A stretch of 11,833 nt of DNA from an uncultured Eubacteriales bacterium (GTDB taxonomy: Bacteria > Bacillota_A > Clostridia > Christensenellales > Aristaeellaceae): positions 1 to 11,833 of the forward strand of contig OMRS01000288.1 in the NCBI GenBank assembly GCA_900313545.1, given 5' to 3'. Positions within the stretch are counted from its first letter, which is position 1, and each line of letters opens with the position of its first letter. The notes below the pieces were generated by a model. That model was not told the origin of the DNA. It ran no database searches and worked only from the letters and a program-made list of their open reading frames with translations. This document shows, piece after piece, positions 10,083 through 11,833 of the stretch. A program made the position numbers and the translations under genes.

Positions 10083-10319
10083 TTATTCCTTGCTTCCTGT
10101 CTGTCCCTGGATGTAGTCCATCAGGTCCTGGACTGTGGACAGATGCATGGAAGCATCATCATCGACCGTAATTCCAAAGGTCTCTTCAAGATCAAACACA
10201 ATGGCAAAATAGCTCACGGAATTCAGCCCCAGGTCCTCCACCAGGCGCATTTCCGGCCGGATATCCTTTTCGTCCACATCTGTGAAGTTCTTCAGGATAT
10301 CCACGATTTTCTCATACAT
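10083..10319 (-). CDS. Discrete acyl carrier protein (phosphopantetheine carrier)
   Basis: A 78-residue acidic carrier protein. The conserved helix-2 motif reads EDLGLNSVSYF, with Ser34 the predicted 4'-phosphopantetheine site. The motif is LNS rather than the DSLD of housekeeping fatty-acid AcpP, so this is probably a dedicated carrier. The start at 10319 follows AAAGGAG by 7 bases and overlaps the last 8 bases of the ligase gene (10312-10319). That overlap implies tight coupling and suggests the ligase loads this carrier. The pairing resembles acyl-ACP synthetase/ACP units of lipid, lipopeptide or cell-envelope pathways. The attached acyl group cannot be told from sequence. Confidence 0.9.
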   Translation of the reverse strand: MYEKIVDILKNFTDVDEKDIRPEMRLVEDLGLNSVSYFAIVFDLEETFGITVDDDASMHLSTVQDLMDYIQGQTGSKE

Positions 10320-11833
10320 GATCGTTCTCCTTTCCGACTTTGTATCTGAGAATCTTTCTTGAGGTGTTCTTGGGGAATTCCACATCCCTCAGCCTGACCT
10401 TCCGGATTCGCTGCGTCGGGGGCAGTGTATCATTGTATTTATTCACCTGCTCATCAAACCATTCCTGTTTGCCAAGATACTCCTTTTCCGGGAAAATCTC
10501 TGCAACGATGGCATGATCCTCCTCATAGACCATCGTCTCGCAGACACCTTCCAACCGGTTGATGCCGTTTTCCAGCTTCTCCGGGGACACGTTCTCGCCG
10601 TCACTGAGAATGATCAGGTTCTTCTTTCTTCCAGTCAGGTACAGAAATCCGTCATCATCCATGTACCCGATATCGCCGGAGGCATACCACCCGTCCTTGA
10701 GCGCTTCCCGGGTCGCCTCTTCATTATGGTAATACCCGGACATGACATTCTCGCCGCGGATCAGCACTTCGCCGTCCGGCGCGATGCGAATCTCATTGGC
10801 GCTGATGGGCAGGCCCACCGACCCGGTATGATGGTAGTGGTTCCGGCCGCATGCAATGCCCGGGGAACACTCCGTTGCCCCGTAGGCCACGATCAAAGTG
10901 ATGCCCCATGCTTCAAATTCCCGTTCATAGAACGGATCCAATACAGCGCCACCCACCACGATGTATTCAAGTCGTCCACCGAAAGCTTCCCGTACTTCAC
11001 GCATCAGCTTCTTTCGGACATCGATGCCGATCGCCTTGAGAAGGCGTCCCAGTTTCATGGCCATGCACAGCTTTTTATACTTTCCACTCTTTTTGGCGTT
11101 TTCCATGACCATTTTATAGAAGGTCTCAATATGCAGCGGCACCAGCATGGTGGTAACCGGTTTGGATTCCTTGAAATCCGGAAGCAGATATCGCAGACTG
11201 GTATTGATGAAGGCGGTTACCTCCCAGTTGAAGAGCATCATCAGTGACACCACCAGGCCGAACATGTGATGGAACGGAAGCACGGACAGGGAGTCGCCCA
11301 TCGGAGTAAACAGTTTGCAGCCGGTATTGATATCTGCAAGGATGTTTGCCTGGGAAAGCATGACCCCCTTGCTGATGCCCGTGGTTCCCGAGGTAAAAAC
11401 GATGGTTGCCATCCGGTTGACGTCCGGTTCAAAATCCCGGTAAGCCGTTTCACCGGCCGCCAGGTATTCCTGTCCCTTTTTGAGAGCTGCCTCCGCTTCT
11501 TTGAGGGCAATCACCCTGCAGCCGGAGTCTCTGAGCAACGGAGCTATGCGGTCAGCGCAAATGACCACGGTGCTGTCGCTGAGATGAAGCAGTTGACATA
11601 GTTCCCCTGCAGGCAGGTCTTTGTCGATGGGAACGATGACATTGCTGCCGTTAATGACGGCAAAATAGTATACCAGCCACATGTAGGAATTGGGGGCGAC
11701 CAGAGCTACGTGGGTCTGGCGGATTCCCTCATGTTCCAGCCAGGTGCCGAAAGCAAGAACGTCATTCCAGAATTCCGCCACGGTTTTTTGTGCAATAACC
11801 TTGCCCTGACGGAAACGAAAGGCCACACGGTCC
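10312..11833 (-). CDS. AMP-forming acyl ligase/synthetase (5' end outside window)
   Basis: About 506 residues of an ANL-superfamily adenylating enzyme, lacking a short N-terminal piece; the first visible residues are DRVAFRF. It activates a carboxylic acid as acyl-AMP and passes it to a thiol. Motifs in order are IVFTSGTTGISKGVMLS (P-loop-like A3), YGATECSP (A5), DGWYASGDIGY with LTGRKKNLII (A7/A8), and a C-terminal NTSRKILRYKV carrying the likely catalytic Lys (A10). It looks like a long-chain fatty acid ligase. Coupling to the carrier protein gene favours acyl-ACP over acyl-CoA as product, which is an inference. The substrate is unknown. The promoter and any further pathway genes lie beyond the right edge. 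Confidence 0.9.
   Translation of the reverse strand, partial: DRVAFRFRQGKVIAQKTVAEFWNDVLAFGTWLEHEGIRQTHVALVAPNSYMWLVYYFAVINGSNVIVPIDKDLPAGELCQLLHLSDSTVVICADRIAPLLRDSGCRVIALKEAEAALKKGQEYLAAGETAYRDFEPDVNRMATIVFTSGTTGISKGVMLSQANILADINTGCKLFTPMGDSLSVLPFHHMFGLVVSLMMLFNWEVTAFINTSLRYLLPDFKESKPVTTMLVPLHIETFYKMVMENAKKSGKYKKLCMAMKLGRLLKAIGIDVRKKLMREVREAFGGRLEYIVVGGAVLDPFYEREFEAWGITLIVAYGATECSPGIACGRNHYHHTGSVGLPISANEIRIAPDGEVLIRGENVMSGYYHNEEATREALKDGWYASGDIGYMDDDGFLYLTGRKKNLIILSDGENVSPEKLENGINRLEGVCETMVYEEDHAIVAEIFPEKEYLGKQEWFDEQVNKYNDTLPPTQRIRKVRLRDVEFPKNTSRKILRYKVGKENDHV

Overview
The window looks like chromosomal DNA of an anaerobic, GC-rich member of the Clostridia (Firmicutes), possibly Oscillospirales-like. 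The reasons are a SCIFF (six-cysteine) peptide with its radical SAM maturase, which is a hallmark of Clostridia; an ATP-type PEP carboxykinase; a short MetH with a separate activation protein; strong AGGAG-type ribosome binding sites; and intrinsic terminators with T tracts. The genus cannot be fixed from the sequence alone. I see no insertion sequence, phage gene, CRISPR array, tRNA or rRNA.

Layout, left to right. (1) The 3' end of pckA (+) ends at an intrinsic terminator, facing guaB (-), which has its own terminator. (2) guaB has its own near-consensus promoter in the gap after the upstream operon. (3) A minus-strand operon, 5391 down to 2354, runs in the order promoter, SCIFF precursor gene, internal intrinsic terminator, SCIFF maturase, Orn/Lys/Arg-type PLP decarboxylase, terminator. 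The maturase stop and decarboxylase start share one base (TGATG). (4) From an AT-rich divergent intergenic region, a plus-strand pair is read: a calcineurin-like metallophosphoesterase and a rhomboid protease. It ends at a terminator that also serves the opposing metH. (5) On the minus strand from the right edge comes an AMP-forming acyl ligase (5' end outside the window), overlapping by 8 bp a discrete acyl carrier protein gene, then a terminator. These are followed by a stand-alone MetH activation-domain protein and a 775-residue MetH without that domain.

How they work together. pckA and guaB are housekeeping genes of central carbon and purine metabolism. The MetH pair rebuilds methionine synthase from two polypeptides: catalytic Hcy, folate and B12 modules plus a separate reactivation module. 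The ligase and carrier protein look like a unit that adenylates an acyl substrate and loads it on the carrier; the rest of that pathway, if any, lies beyond the right edge. The most interesting unit is the SCIFF (ranthipeptide) operon. Its precursor has a seventh cysteine and glycine where I recall a threonine crosslink acceptor in characterised SCIFF peptides. A transcription terminator sits between peptide and maturase, and a PLP decarboxylase is translationally coupled to the maturase.
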